DNA from: Campylobacter armoricus
Lineage (GTDB): Bacteria; Campylobacterota; Campylobacteria; Campylobacterales; Campylobacteraceae
Length of the DNA: 64,000 nt
NCBI RefSeq assembly: GCF_013372105.1
Contig: NZ_CP053825.1
Span: 1,116,001 to 1,180,000, forward strand
Direction of reading: 5' to 3'
In this document: positions 17,066 through 26,961 of the stretch, one piece after another
Position numbering within the stretch: the first letter of the stretch is position 1
Layout: every line of letters begins with the position of its first letter
The notes under the pieces: generated by a model
The model's input: only the letters and a program-made list of their open reading frames with translations
What the model was told of the DNA's origin: nothing
Database searches by the model: none
Translations under genes and position numbers: made by a program

Positions 17066-17485
17066 ATGAAAAAAATTCTAAGTTTATGTATGTTAGCTAC
17101 TTTTATTTTAGCAAATGAAATCACAATTGAAGATCCATATGTTAGACAAACTCCTCCAAATTCTAAAACTACAGCTTTCTTTTTAGAATTAAAAAATAAT
17201 TCTGATAAAGATATTAAACTTGTAAAAGCACAAAGTTCACTAAGCGATACAACTGAAATTCACGATCATATTATGGAAAATGGAAAAAAAATGATGGTGC
17301 AAATTCCGCAAATTACAATAAAAGCCAACTCAAGTACTCAATTAAAACCAGGTGGAAAACATATAATGGTTCTAAATCTTAAAGAAAATATCACCTCTCA
17401 AACCAAAGCTAATTTAACTCTATATTTTGATGATAATAGCACTATTGAATTAAAAGACATAAGCTCAAGAAGTATTAAAAAATAA
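17066..17485 (+). CDS. PCuAC-type periplasmic copper chaperone
   Basis: This 139-aa secreted protein has a signal peptide ending near residue 17. Its single cupredoxin-like PCuAC domain (DUF461) contains the Met/His copper site: H-x-H-I-M (IHDHIM), K-M-M, and the later GGKHIMVL. PCuAC proteins hand Cu(I) to cytochrome c oxidase together with SCO1-like proteins. A SCO1 gene lies two genes downstream in the same operon, which supports delivery to the cbb3-type oxidase. The stop overlaps the next start (TAATG). Confidence 0.9.
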   Translation: MKKILSLCMLATFILANEITIEDPYVRQTPPNSKTTAFFLELKNNSDKDIKLVKAQSSLSDTTEIHDHIMENGKKMMVQIPQITIKANSSTQLKPGGKHIMVLNLKENITSQTKANLTLYFDDNSTIELKDISSRSIKK

Positions 17486-17934
17486 TGAAAAATTTATTTA
17501 TTTTTGCTCTTGCTATAATTCTTGCTATATGTGGAGCTTATTTTTATACTAACTCAACAAACAATGGTTTGAAAAAAAGAGAGCTAATCACTACTTTATA
17601 TCCACTAGAATGTGATTTAAACACACAAGAATGCACTTATAATTTTAAAAATAAACAAGTTTTAGTTACTTTAAACCCAAAACCAATTACAGCTTTAAAC
17701 GAGCTTGATTTAAATATCAGTAACTTAGGAGATTATAAAAAACTCAATGCTAGAGTTTATGGACTTAATATGTATATGGGTGATATTGTTCCACAATTTA
17801 AGAAAAACAACAATACTTATTATGCTAAATTAGTTTTAAGTTCTTGTACTTTAGATATTATGCGTTTTAGAATAGAACTTTTTGATGATGAAACTCCGCT
17901 TAATTTTTATTTTGATTTTGATGTAAAAAGGTAA
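17485..17934 (+). CDS. Membrane-anchored periplasmic protein of the copper operon
   Basis: This 149-aa protein has an N-terminal hydrophobic segment (about residues 3-20) and a predicted beta-rich periplasmic domain. That domain has three Cys (CDLNTQEC and SSCTLDIM) and a methionine cluster (YGLNMYMGDI). The Cys and Met pattern is compatible with metal binding. It lies between PCuAC and SCO1 with overlap on one side and 3 nt on the other. The same three-gene order occurs in C. jejuni (Cj0909-Cj0911, from memory). I do not recognise a named family; a copper-handling role is inferred from context. Confidence 0.75.
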   Translation: MKNLFIFALAIILAICGAYFYTNSTNNGLKKRELITTLYPLECDLNTQECTYNFKNKQVLVTLNPKPITALNELDLNISNLGDYKKLNARVYGLNMYMGDIVPQFKKNNNTYYAKLVLSSCTLDIMRFRIELFDDETPLNFYFDFDVKR

Positions 17935-17937
17935 GCT

Positions 17938-18495
17938 ATGAAAAAAATAAATTTATTTTTGTTAATTATTGTAATTTTTGGTGTATTTTATATTTCTGTA
18001 CAATACTTTGAGAGCAATAAATATAATTTTCACTTAAATTCTGAAAAAGGTATGCTTAGTTTGAAGGATTTTATAGGTAAAAAGCTTATTGTATATTTTG
18101 GATATACCTATTGCCCTGATGTTTGTCCAACAGAACTTGCTTTAATTGGAAATGTTTTAGAAAAAATACCAAATAGAGAAAAGGCTCATATAGTATTTAT
18201 TTCACTAGATCCGCAAAGAGATAGCAATTTAACACAAACTAGCCAATGGGTTAAATATTTTTATCCAAATTCTACAGCATTAGTTGCTAATAATGAAAAA
18301 GAATTAGAAAAAATTACTAAAAATTATGGCGTTATTTATGAAAAAGTGCAATTAAAAGATTCTGCTATGAAATATTCCATAGCACATAGTGGTGAATTTT
18401 ATCTTATTGATGAGAAAGGAAAATTTGTAAAAACTATAAAAGATATAAGCTATGAAAATTTTTATAATGAAATAAAAAAATTTTTAAACGAATAA
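17938..18495 (+). CDS. SCO1/SenC family copper metallochaperone
   Basis: This 185-aa inner-membrane-anchored protein has a transmembrane segment at about residues 5-22, then a thioredoxin-like SCO domain. That domain has the copper ligands CPDVC (YFGYTYCPDVCPTE, about residues 53-66) and the distal conserved His in YSIAHSGEFYLID. SCO1 proteins help build the CuA or CuB centres of haem-copper oxidases and act as thiol reductases. It forms an operon with PCuAC. A 11-bp stem terminator covers its stop. Confidence 0.92.
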   Translation: MKKINLFLLIIVIFGVFYISVQYFESNKYNFHLNSEKGMLSLKDFIGKKLIVYFGYTYCPDVCPTELALIGNVLEKIPNREKAHIVFISLDPQRDSNLTQTSQWVKYFYPNSTALVANNEKELEKITKNYGVIYEKVQLKDSAMKYSIAHSGEFYLIDEKGKFVKTIKDISYENFYNEIKKFLNE

Positions 18496-18509
18496 AAATT
18501 TATTCGTTT
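18486..18509. terminator. Bidirectional terminator between SCO1 and the LolC/E-like gene
   Basis: A perfect 11-bp inverted repeat (AAACGAATAAA, AA, TTTATTCGTTT) spans the SCO1 stop and the stop of the convergent permease gene, with the loop between them. Confidence 0.75.
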
Positions 18510-19702
18510 CTCAAAGTATCTAAAATATCCACTTGTGTTGCTTTTTTGGCAGGGTAATAAGATGATAAACTTACTATAATCACAGCACCTAAAACCGTTA
18601 AACAAAAATCAATCAATGAAAGATTTAATGGCAACTTACTCATACCATAAACATCACTTGGTAAAGAAACTATGTCAAAATTTCCAAGCACCCATAAAAT
18701 TATACCTGCAAGAATAATTCCTAATACAATTCCACTACCACCTATTAAAAAACCTAAAGAAAAAAATGTTTTTTTAATCTCTAACTTACTAACCCCCAAA
18801 GAAAGTAATAAAGCTATTTCACTTCGCCTATTCATAACTATCATCAACAAAGAACTGACTATATTTAAACTTGCTACTAAAATAATCAACATTAATACTA
18901 TAAATAATGCTCTTTTTTCTAAAGCTAATGCTGCAAAGAAATTTCCATTTTGCTCCCACCAACCTATACTTGCAAATTTTTTTCCAACAAATGCTTCTAT
19001 TTGTTTAATATCTTCAAAAGGCTTAGCTGAGTATATATGAATACCATCATAAACACCCTTTGGATAGGATAAAATTTTAGCCAAAGCATCTACATCTACA
19101 TACATATAAGCTTTATCATAAGCAAGCAATCCAGAAGAAAACTCAGCCTTTACATTAAAACGCTTAATTTTAGGTATTAATGATAATCCACTAGCATCTA
19201 AATTTGAAAAAATTAGTGTTAATTTATCATTGAAATCTAAAACAAACTCATCTTTCAACCCTTTGCCTATTAATATGTCAAATCCTTGCAATGTATTATC
19301 TTTTAAAGCTTCTAACACAACTTCATTGATTTTTTTTTCATCTTCAAAATTAACACCAAATAATACTCCACCTTCTAATTTTAGATTATTTCTTGTAATT
19401 ACTTGAGTGCTAATATAAGGACTAAACAATAAATTAGGAAAATTATCTTTTAATTCTTTAATCAAATTATCATCTATACTTGCTCCAAAACGCGGCAGTA
19501 TTGTAATAGGATAATTCATAGTAAAAAGTTTTTTTTCAAATTCTTTATCAAAACCATTCATAATAGCCATAGCGACTAAAAGCACACAAAGTCCTATACT
19601 TACACCCAAAAATGCTAAAATTTTTGATAGCATAATAAAAGGTTGATCTTTATCAAAACGCAAATATTTAAACAATAAATAATAAGGGACACTTTTTTGC
19701 AT
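18500..19702 (-). CDS. LolC/LolE-like lipoprotein-releasing permease
   Basis: This 400-aa permease has one N-terminal transmembrane helix (about residues 25-50), a large periplasmic MacB-like domain, and three C-terminal helices with the FtsX core (SSLLMIVMNRRSEIALLLSLG). This is the LolC/E layout. The start at 19702 is chosen because GAGG lies 5 nt upstream; the frame also runs 17 codons further back. No LolD ATPase gene is adjacent, which is normal for campylobacters. It would release outer-membrane lipoproteins from the inner membrane. A MacB-type or other FtsX role is the alternative. Confidence 0.82.
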   Translation of the reverse strand: MQKSVPYYLLFKYLRFDKDQPFIMLSKILAFLGVSIGLCVLLVAMAIMNGFDKEFEKKLFTMNYPITILPRFGASIDDNLIKELKDNFPNLLFSPYISTQVITRNNLKLEGGVLFGVNFEDEKKINEVVLEALKDNTLQGFDILIGKGLKDEFVLDFNDKLTLIFSNLDASGLSLIPKIKRFNVKAEFSSGLLAYDKAYMYVDVDALAKILSYPKGVYDGIHIYSAKPFEDIKQIEAFVGKKFASIGWWEQNGNFFAALALEKRALFIVLMLIILVASLNIVSSLLMIVMNRRSEIALLLSLGVSKLEIKKTFFSLGFLIGGSGIVLGIILAGIILWVLGNFDIVSLPSDVYGMSKLPLNLSLIDFCLTVLGAVIIVSLSSYYPAKKATQVDILDTLRNE

Positions 19703-19761
19703 TATACCTCTTAATATTTTTTTAAGTATTTTACCTGAATTTAATAAATACAAACTTGCAT

Positions 19762-20208
19762 CTATTTAAGACAATACACAAATGCTCTATCATCATGAAA
19801 TTCTACACTAAATCTTAGTGGTAAAATTCTTATATAAGTTTCACTTTGCACACTTGCTTGCTCGCTTTTTACAAAATCTTTAACATCTATTTTTGAGTTA
19901 AAAAAACAATCAATTAAATCATTTTTATGAGCATTTAAAAAGTTAAATTTGTCTATTTTTTTCATTTTTTCTTCAGATATTACATTAAAACTATCACGGG
20001 GTAAATTTTTTAAATCATTTGGAGTATAAACTAATTCACAAGCATACTCTAATGTTTTATTTTTACTCTTCGTCATAGCCATAGAAATAGTTTCATTTTG
20101 ATGATAAAGGATAAAGTTTTTATTAGACAATTCTGCCCAAAATATAAATTCATCTTGGGCAATAACATTAAAAATTATAAAGATTAATAAGCAAACAATT
20201 CTTTCCAC
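19762..20208 (-). CDS. Secreted protein of unknown function
   Basis: This 148-aa protein has a signal peptide (about residues 1-17, ending NVIA), three Cys in the mature part and no domain I recognise. Its start, probably GTG at 20208, overlaps the end of the upstream LPP20-like lipoprotein gene by 25 nt. The pair therefore appears translationally linked. From memory C. jejuni carries the same pair after gyrA. It is probably periplasmic; function unknown. Confidence 0.7.
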   Translation of the reverse strand: MERIVCLLIFIIFNVIAQDEFIFWAELSNKNFILYHQNETISMAMTKSKNKTLEYACELVYTPNDLKNLPRDSFNVISEEKMKKIDKFNFLNAHKNDLIDCFFNSKIDVKDFVKSEQASVQSETYIRILPLRFSVEFHDDRAFVYCLK

Positions 20209-20702
20209 TTGTCAGCATCAATTTTTAATTCTACATTTACTCTATAAAGACCATCTTTAAAATCTTGATCAACAACACTTGCATTCTTAATCAAACCATT
20301 AACTTGTGCTGTAATAGTTGAGCTTTTAAGCATTGCATCTTTTACAGTATCTTTACCATTAACTCTTACTCCGTATAATTTACTTGCTAATTGTCTATAA
20401 GCATCTGTAATAGCAGCTCTTTTAGCCAAAGCCAAAGCTTGTCCCACTGAAACTGTATTTAAAGGAGCTATACCCTCACCTACTGCTGTAAAAGTTAAAT
20501 CATTATCTGTACTTGTATCATTTGCAAGCATTTTTTCTTCCCTAATGATATTACGCACATCATCTTTATCAACCTTTTGAACCACAATATCAGAGCTTGT
20601 AGCTTGAGAAGCTTGAGTTTGATTTGGATTCACACCTCTTTGATCTAATGCACAAGCACTAAAACTCAAAGCCAAACAAAACATAAAAACAACTTTTTTC
20701 AT
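20184..20702 (-). CDS. LPP20-family lipoprotein
   Basis: This 172-aa lipoprotein has a signal peptide ending in the lipobox SFSAC, with Cys17 as the lipidated residue. The mature part has the LPP20 pattern: ALALAKRAAITDAYRQLASKLYGVRVNG, then VNGLIKNASVVDQDF. This family includes the outer-membrane antigen LPP20 of Helicobacter pylori and related FlgP-like motility lipoproteins. It lies 61 nt after gyrA on the same strand. The exact role is not known. Confidence 0.85.
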   Translation of the reverse strand: MKKVVFMFCLALSFSACALDQRGVNPNQTQASQATSSDIVVQKVDKDDVRNIIREEKMLANDTSTDNDLTFTAVGEGIAPLNTVSVGQALALAKRAAITDAYRQLASKLYGVRVNGKDTVKDAMLKSSTITAQVNGLIKNASVVDQDFKDGLYRVNVELKIDADKWKELFAY

Positions 20703-20763
20703 TTTTTCACCTTCAATTTATTTGATATCAATCAAAATAGCAAAAATCATTCCAATAATTTTA

Positions 20764-23322
20764 CTATTCTAAGTTTAAATCCATATTAGTTTCATTTTCT
20801 AAATCTTCCTCTTCTTCTTTAGGACATTTAGCTATGCTTACTACTTCATCATTTTCTACATTTACAACTATAACTCCACTTGTATTTCTACCAGCCTTTC
20901 TAATACTTTGCATATCAACGCGTATCATTTTACCACTACTTGTTAAAGCCATTAAATCCATGGTTTCATCTACTATTACTATACCAATCAAATCTTTAGT
21001 TTTGGCAGTAAGCTTCATACAAATCACACCTTTACCACCCCTGCTTTGAAGTCTATACTCTCCAGCATCAGTGCGTTTTCCTATACCTTTAGCACTCACA
21101 CTCAAAATTTCTTGCACATCATTTTCTATTACAACTGCACCCACAACTTCATCATCTTTTTCTTTAAATTTAATGGCAGTAACTCCTCTACTTACACGAC
21201 CAATCTCCCTAACTCTAGCGAGTGGAAATTTAATACACATACCTTTTTTAGTAACAGCAAAAAGCATTTTACCTTTTGTATTTTCTTCTATATTTTCATC
21301 ATCTAAAATCTCATTTTCATTAGTTTGAGAATTTAGCATTTCATTTTCATCTCTTGCTACAATAATGGCTGTTACAAGTCCATCATCTTCATCAAGATTA
21401 ATCGCTCTTACACCAACACTTCTAATATTTTGATATTCACTTAAGTTTGTGCGTTTTACAATACCGTTTTTAGTAAAGAAACATAACGATTTGTTTTCAT
21501 CAAAATCTGTTGTTGGAATAATCGCCATAATTTTTTCATCAGCTTGTAAATTAATAAGATTAACTACTGCTTTGCCTTTAGCAGTTCTACTTCCTTCAGG
21601 AATTTTATAGACTTTAAGCCAGTAAAGCTGGCCACGATCTGTTACAAACATTAAAGTATCATGTGTATTTGCCGTAAAGAAACTTTCTATAAAATCATCA
21701 TCATAAGTTGTAACTGCAACCTTACCCTTACCACCGCGTTTTTGTTTTTCATATTGCTTACTTGGAACGCGTTTTATATAGCCACGATGAGTAATAGTAA
21801 CTACCATATTTTCATTAGGTATTAGATCTTCTATATCTATATCATCATAATCATCTTCAATTTGAGTAATTCTTGGAACATCAAATTTTGCCCTAATTTC
21901 TTTTAATTCATCTTTTATTAAATTCTCAAGTAAAGTTTCGCTTTTTAAAATTTGATCAAGTCTTTGAATTTCTGCTAATAACTCTCTTAATTCATTATCA
22001 ATTTTTTCTCTCTCAAGTCCTGTTAAACGACCTAATTTCATATCTAAAATTGCATTAGACTGAAGTTCGCTTAAACCAAATTTTTGCATTAGTAAAGTTT
22101 TTGCTGTTGGATTATCTGGAGAATTTTTAATTAAGGCTATCACTTCATCGATATTATCTAGTGCAATTTTTAAACCTTCTAAAATATGTGCTCTAGCTCT
22201 AGCTTTTTGTAATTCATAAATTGTTCTTCTAATAATTACAGTTTTTCTATGATTTAAAAATAAATTTAAAAGCTCGATTAAAGAAAAAACTTTTGGCTCT
22301 TTATTATGTATTGCAAGCATAATCACACCAAATGTACTTTCCATAGTAGTAGATTTAAAAAGATTGTTTAGAACAATCTCACTCATAGCATCGCGTTTTA
22401 ACTCTATAACTACACGGATTCCCTCTCTATCGCTCTCATCTCTAACTTCAGCAATACCTTCGATTTGCTTTTCTTTTGCAAGCTCTGCAATTTGCTCTAT
22501 TAATCTTGCTTTATTAGTTTGATAAGGAAGTTCATCTATAACAATAATGTCTTTATTAGCTCTTTTTTCAATATGAGTTTTTGCTCTTACCTTAACCCTA
22601 CCCCTACCAGTACGATAAGCTTCTATAATACCTTTTTTACCAAAGATAATACCACTAGTTGGAAAATCAGGCCCTTTAATAAATTGCATAATCTCTTCTA
22701 AACTTGCGTTTTTATTATCAATTAAATAAAGCAAACCATCAATAAGTTCATTTAAACTATGAGGAGGAATATTGGTAGCCATACCTACCGCAATACCACT
22801 TGAACCATTAAGCAATAAATTCGGAACTCTAGCAGGCAAAACATCAGGCTCACTCATAGAATCATCATAATTTGGCACAAAATCAACTGTATCTTTATCT
22901 ATATCACGCAAAAGCTCTTCAGCTAAAATCGTCATTCTAGCTTCAGTATAACGCATCGCAGCAGCACCGTCTCCATCAATTGAACCAAAGTTTCCTTGAC
23001 CATCTACGCTCGGATAACGCATAGAAAAATCTTGAGCCATTCTAACTAAAGCATCATATACAGCAGTATCGCCATGCGGGTGGTATTTACCGATTACATC
23101 CCCTACTATACGCGCTGATTTTTTATACGCACTACGACTTCCAACACCTAAATCATTCATAGCATACAAAATTCTTCTATGAACTGGCTTAAGCCCATCT
23201 CTAGCATCAGGTAAGGCACGGCCTATAATAACACTCATAGAATAATCTAAATAACTATTTTTTATAGAACTTTCTATATCTATATTTTCAATATCTGAAT
23301 CCTTAGTAAAAATATTTTCCAT
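20764..23322 (-). CDS. gyrA: DNA gyrase subunit A
   Basis: GyrA cuts and rejoins DNA in gyrase. The 852-aa protein has the breakage-reunion domain with catalytic Tyr125 (AMRYTEARM). The quinolone-determining region reads [12 protein letters not shown]. Residues 86 and 90 are Thr and Asp, the unmutated state at the positions most often changed in resistant Campylobacter. The C-terminal DNA-wrapping domain has the GyrA-box-like QKRGGKGKV near residue 530 and six blade repeats. The last 20 residues are acidic. The gene is followed by the lipoprotein pair and preceded by ctsW. Confidence 0.98.
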   Translation of the reverse strand: MENIFTKDSDIENIDIESSIKNSYLDYSMSVIIGRALPDARDGLKPVHRRILYAMNDLGVGSRSAYKKSARIVGDVIGKYHPHGDTAVYDALVRMAQDFSMRYPSVDGQGNFGSIDGDGAAAMRYTEARMTILAEELLRDIDKDTVDFVPNYDDSMSEPDVLPARVPNLLLNGSSGIAVGMATNIPPHSLNELIDGLLYLIDNKNASLEEIMQFIKGPDFPTSGIIFGKKGIIEAYRTGRGRVKVRAKTHIEKRANKDIIVIDELPYQTNKARLIEQIAELAKEKQIEGIAEVRDESDREGIRVVIELKRDAMSEIVLNNLFKSTTMESTFGVIMLAIHNKEPKVFSLIELLNLFLNHRKTVIIRRTIYELQKARARAHILEGLKIALDNIDEVIALIKNSPDNPTAKTLLMQKFGLSELQSNAILDMKLGRLTGLEREKIDNELRELLAEIQRLDQILKSETLLENLIKDELKEIRAKFDVPRITQIEDDYDDIDIEDLIPNENMVVTITHRGYIKRVPSKQYEKQKRGGKGKVAVTTYDDDFIESFFTANTHDTLMFVTDRGQLYWLKVYKIPEGSRTAKGKAVVNLINLQADEKIMAIIPTTDFDENKSLCFFTKNGIVKRTNLSEYQNIRSVGVRAINLDEDDGLVTAIIVARDENEMLNSQTNENEILDDENIEENTKGKMLFAVTKKGMCIKFPLARVREIGRVSRGVTAIKFKEKDDEVVGAVVIENDVQEILSVSAKGIGKRTDAGEYRLQSRGGKGVICMKLTAKTKDLIGIVIVDETMDLMALTSSGKMIRVDMQSIRKAGRNTSGVIVVNVENDEVVSIAKCPKEEEEDLENETNMDLNLE

Positions 23323-23343
23323 AAAAATCCTTAAAATTAATCT

Positions 23344-23925
23344 TTATATTATATCAGATTTTGCATTAGCTAAAACTAAAGCAAATAACACTTCTATGTT
23401 ATTTTTTTCTAAAAGTTCTTTTGCTTCAAGTAAGCTTGAGCCTGTAGTTACAATATCATCAACTAAAATTACTGGATATTTTGGGTATCTCAAAAGTTTA
23501 TACAACCTTTTATTATCTTTACGAAATTGTAAGCTTTTGCCACTATATCTTACTTTAGATGTAGCTTGTAAAGTATGATACATAGGCTTAATAAATTTTG
23601 TTCTTAAATGATGAGTTAAAATTGCTGTGTGAGAATAACCATTGTGCGTATTATCATCTAAAGCTATAGCATTAATCTTGCAATAAGGATTAAAAAAATC
23701 TTTAAATTTTGCAAAACTTAATTTTGCAAGTGCATTTAAAACGAAATATCCTTGAAATTTATGTTTGTAATAAATTAAATGCTTAATTTGCTCATATTGG
23801 TAAAAATAGTAAACCTTAAAATCATTATCAAATTTTCTTATTCCTAAAGAATATTCTAAGAATTCATCTTTGCAAGCAGAACATAAGCTTGCAAAAGAAA
23901 ATCCTTGACAATTAAAACATCTCAC
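23344..23925 (-). CDS. ctsW: ComF-like phosphoribosyltransferase, competence protein CtsW
   Basis: This 193-aa protein has an N-terminal zinc-ribbon-like region (CFNCQGF and LCSACKD) and a type I phosphoribosyltransferase fold. The PRPP loop is VILVDDIVTTGSSL near residues 150-163. This is the ComF pattern. Its C. jejuni counterpart between gyrA and mapA is ctsW, needed for natural transformation, and the same order is kept here. It overlaps the mapA stop by 4 nt. The role in DNA uptake is known from the family; the enzymatic activity is uncertain. Confidence 0.88.
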   Translation of the reverse strand: MRCFNCQGFSFASLCSACKDEFLEYSLGIRKFDNDFKVYYFYQYEQIKHLIYYKHKFQGYFVLNALAKLSFAKFKDFFNPYCKINAIALDDNTHNGYSHTAILTHHLRTKFIKPMYHTLQATSKVRYSGKSLQFRKDNKRLYKLLRYPKYPVILVDDIVTTGSSLLEAKELLEKNNIEVLFALVLANAKSDII

Positions 23926-24569
23926 AAAGAACTTATAATATCTGCGGTTTTATTTGCCACTTGCTTGATAAGAAGTTCTGTAAAAAAAGGTAAATCATTG
24001 ATTTTATAAAAGCCTTTTACTTCTTGTCTAGTTTTAATATTAATAGTTTTATTTGTATTTATATCTTTTAAAGTTAATTGACTTGAGATTATAGAAAATA
24101 ATGAATTTGCATCAAATTTAGAGTAAAAATCATTAAAACTTAAATCAACTTTTAATACATAAGGAGAATCATTTGTATTTTCCACTACAATTATTCCTCT
24201 ATTTTTTAACTCTTCTTTTAAAAAAACATAAAAATAATAATTAAAATTCTCATTGATATAATAAGCATTTCCATTAGAAAATGAATATTTTTTATTTTCT
24301 TCTAAATCATAAATTCTGTGAATATATACTTTTTTTAAAGAAATACTTTTATCAATAGTTCTTTTATTTTCACAATATTTAAGCCCTACATCACTAATAT
24401 ATACAAGCCCTTTAATTTTAGCTTCATAAGCTTTTGCATCAGAAGGATTATAACATTGAGCTTGAATTTTTATAACTTCATTAACTTTAGCAACTCCTTG
24501 ATTTTTAGAGCTAATAGCACAAGCACTAAAAAATAAAGTTAAAGATATTACTAGTATTTTTTTTATCAT
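23922..24569 (-). CDS. mapA: Outer-membrane lipoprotein MapA
   Basis: This 215-aa lipoprotein has the lipobox FFSAC (Cys16) and a mature domain of mixed strands without a known catalytic motif. Size, lipobox and position beside ctsW and gyrA match MapA, the roughly 24-kDa outer-membrane lipoprotein used to identify C. jejuni and linked to intestinal colonisation. In C. jejuni lepA is on its other side. Here it faces a divergent transporter gene, so the synteny breaks at this point. The biochemical role is unknown. Confidence 0.82.
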   Translation of the reverse strand: MIKKILVISLTLFFSACAISSKNQGVAKVNEVIKIQAQCYNPSDAKAYEAKIKGLVYISDVGLKYCENKRTIDKSISLKKVYIHRIYDLEENKKYSFSNGNAYYINENFNYYFYVFLKEELKNRGIIVVENTNDSPYVLKVDLSFNDFYSKFDANSLFSIISSQLTLKDINTNKTINIKTRQEVKGFYKINDLPFFTELLIKQVANKTADIISSL

Positions 24570-24618
24570 TATCTCCCCTTGAAATTTCTTTAATATAACT
24601 CATTTCAATCTAGCAAGA

Positions 24619-24624
24619 ATTATA
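24619..24624 (-). promoter_or_regulatory. -10 box upstream of mapA
   Basis: A TATAAT hexamer on the minus strand lies about 50 nt upstream of the mapA ATG. The roughly 200-nt AT-rich region to the divergent transporter gene shows no other clear feature. Confidence 0.4.
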
Positions 24625-24767
24625 CCAAAAACATATAAAATTAAACAAGATTTACTTTTTTTCACATATAGCTTTTTTACATAAAAAAATTTTATGCAAA
24701 AAATTGACTTTTGAAACAAAAATTATCTAGAATATGTTACTAAATTACAATATTAAGGAGTTCTTGA

Positions 24768-26129
24768 ATGAGTTCGAACATAAAAACACTAATAGTCCTT
24801 GCTGATTTAGTGTTGTTTATAGCTTTGCTATATTTTTCTCCTTTTGGTGAAACTAAGGTAAATCAAGGTTTATCTTTATTAATATTTATAGCTATTTTGT
24901 GGCTTAGCGAAGCTTTACATGTTACCATTACAGCTATTTTAGTACCCGTTTTAGCTGCAATTTTAGGACTATTACCTACCTCTAAGGCTTTAACTGGTTT
25001 TGCTGATTCTAATATATTCTTGTTTTTTGGTGGTTTTGCTCTAGCAGCTGCAATGCATCATCAAAAATTAGATAAACTAATAGCACATAAAATTTTAACA
25101 CTAGCAAAAGGTCATTTAGGTCTATCAAGTTTATATATTTTTATCACAACTGCATTTTTATCTATGTGGATGAGCAATACAGCAACAGCTGCAATGATGC
25201 TTCCACTTGCTATAGGAATGTTAGCTTCACTTGACCCAGAAAAAGATAGAAATACTTATGTGTTTATACTTTTAGGCATAGCTTTTAGTGCAAGTATAGG
25301 CGGTATAGGAACTATAGTAGGAACTCCACCAAATGCTATCGTTGCTACCCAGTTACACATAAGTTTTGCACAATGGTTACAATATGGCATTCCTATTGTT
25401 TTAATCTTTTTACCAGCAATGATTTTAATATTATTATTTATATTTAAACCTAAATTTAATTTACAAGTAGATTTGCATACAGAACACATTGAACTCACAA
25501 GACCTAGAATCATCACTTTAGTAATCTTTCTAGTGATAGCATTATCTTGGATTTTTAGTGGAAATATCAATCCAATTATACAAAATATATTTGGACACAA
25601 AATCGCAAATCTTGATGCAATCATTGCTTTATTGGCAGCTGTTTTAGTTTGTGCATTTAGAGTTATTGATTGGAAAAATATACAAAAAAATACAGATTGG
25701 GGCGTTTTAATGCTATTTGGAGGTGGGATAACCCTAAGTGTTGTACTAAGAGATTCAGGCGCTAGCAAAGTAATGGCTGATACCATCATATCTTTTATAG
25801 AGAATGGAAACTTATTTATTATAGGATTGATTGTTGCGTTCTTTATAGTATTTTTAACTGAATTTACATCAAACACCGCTTCAGCAGCATTACTTGTTCC
25901 TTTGTTTATATCTATTGCAGATACTCTAGGTGTTCCCGCCTTAGGACTAGCTTTAATTATCGCTATAGGTGCTTCTTGTGCATTTATGTTACCAGTTGCA
26001 ACACCTCCAAATGCTATAGTTTTTGGAACAGGATACATTAAACAACAAGAAATGGTAAAAGTAGGAATTATACTAAATATATTTTGTTCAATCAGTCTTG
26101 CTATTATTGCTTATTTCTTCTGGCTTTAG
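24768..26129 (+). CDS. DASS/SLC13 family Na+-coupled anion transporter
   Basis: This 453-aa inner-membrane protein has 11-13 hydrophobic segments. It carries the two family signatures of divalent anion:Na+ symporters: WMSNTATAAMMLPLAIGM in the first half and EFTSNTASAALLVPLFISIA in the second. Each SNT motif builds a sodium and substrate site. GTPPNAI and ATPPNAIVF follow them. Substrates in this family are C4-dicarboxylates, citrate or sulfate; residues alone do not separate these. Organic-acid uptake would fit a non-glycolytic campylobacter. A hairpin terminator follows. Confidence 0.9.
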   Translation: MSSNIKTLIVLADLVLFIALLYFSPFGETKVNQGLSLLIFIAILWLSEALHVTITAILVPVLAAILGLLPTSKALTGFADSNIFLFFGGFALAAAMHHQKLDKLIAHKILTLAKGHLGLSSLYIFITTAFLSMWMSNTATAAMMLPLAIGMLASLDPEKDRNTYVFILLGIAFSASIGGIGTIVGTPPNAIVATQLHISFAQWLQYGIPIVLIFLPAMILILLFIFKPKFNLQVDLHTEHIELTRPRIITLVIFLVIALSWIFSGNINPIIQNIFGHKIANLDAIIALLAAVLVCAFRVIDWKNIQKNTDWGVLMLFGGGITLSVVLRDSGASKVMADTIISFIENGNLFIIGLIVAFFIVFLTEFTSNTASAALLVPLFISIADTLGVPALGLALIIAIGASCAFMLPVATPPNAIVFGTGYIKQQEMVKVGIILNIFCSISLAIIAYFFWL

Positions 26130-26150
26130 TCTTAACTCAAAGACTAAAGC
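26123..26150. terminator. Terminator between the DASS transporter and thiF
   Basis: An 11-bp stem (GCTTTAGTCTT with AAGACTAAAGC, loop of about 6 nt) covers the transporter stop and the 3' end of the convergent thiF gene. Confidence 0.75.
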
Positions 26151-26941
26151 TTTGCTAAAAGCTCTAAGACTAAATTAGCTTGATGTCCCGCACAAATATT
26201 CACTCGTGGGGCCATAAGTCCATTACCCATTTTGGCTTCATTTTTTAAATCTCCACATATATAAAAATTATTAGCAATTTTTCTTGTTTGTATGCTATTA
26301 CTATCACCATATCCTGCTAAACCTGAAGCACAAATTAGTGTTTTTTCTGGATGGTATTGATGAAAATTTTGCATTAAAAGTGCTTTATATATAGCACTAT
26401 CAAAAGCTTCACAAACTATATCATCATTTATAAAAAGCTCGGCTATATTTTCTTTTTCTATTTTTAAAACTTGTGCAAAAACTTCTATAAAAGGATTAAT
26501 TTTAGCGATTTGCTCTTTTAAAGCTTCAGCTTTAAATTTACCCAAATCTTCTACCATATAAGCTTGACGATTAAGATTACTTGGCTCAACCACATCAAAA
26601 TCAATCAAATGAAGCCTACCAACCCCACTTCTTGCTAAATTTATGGCTATATGAGATCCTAATCCACCTAAGCCACAAACTGCTACACTTGCTTTTTTAA
26701 GTTTATCATGAAGTTTTGGGGTATGTCTTGCTCTCATCATCGCATCAAGAGCTTCATAAGGAGGTAAAGTGTTTTTTTCTATACAAAAAAGTTCATCATT
26801 TTCACTTAATTTTATTTTCTCTTTTGTCGCAAAACCATTGACTATCCACACATCATTTTCATTTTTACTTACACTTTGAAAAAATTCTAAAGTATCTTTA
26901 AAATGTGTATCTATCATACTACCATTGAATTTAATTCTCAT
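26144..26941 (-). CDS. thiF: ThiF/MoeB-like adenylyltransferase with N-terminal ThiS-like domain
   Basis: This 265-aa protein has about 65 N-terminal residues resembling a ubiquitin-like ThiS domain (MRIKFNGSMIDT), but without a C-terminal Gly-Gly. The E1-type ATP-binding fold follows: VAVCGLGGLGSHIAINLARS, DFDVVEPSNLNRQ and LGKFKAEAL. ThiF adenylates the ThiS sulfur carrier in thiazole synthesis. The usual zinc CXXC pairs are not clear. In C. jejuni I recall thiS before and thiG and thiH after this gene. Here the gene follows dapE directly and ends at a terminator, so its partners are missing locally. MoeB or another sulfur-carrier activation is possible. Confidence 0.8.
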   Translation of the reverse strand: MRIKFNGSMIDTHFKDTLEFFQSVSKNENDVWIVNGFATKEKIKLSENDELFCIEKNTLPPYEALDAMMRARHTPKLHDKLKKASVAVCGLGGLGSHIAINLARSGVGRLHLIDFDVVEPSNLNRQAYMVEDLGKFKAEALKEQIAKINPFIEVFAQVLKIEKENIAELFINDDIVCEAFDSAIYKALLMQNFHQYHPEKTLICASGLAGYGDSNSIQTRKIANNFYICGDLKNEAKMGNGLMAPRVNICAGHQANLVLELLAKL

Positions 26942-26961
26942 TAATTCTCACCTAAAAATTA

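Noticed and set aside
20834-21328. Plus-strand frames within gyrA
   Set aside because: Antisense frames over the GyrA C-terminal domain with no ribosome site or recognisable protein.
25256-26038. Long 260-aa minus-strand frame inside the DASS transporter gene
   Set aside because: It is an antisense shadow; the plus strand carries the complete transporter with family motifs.
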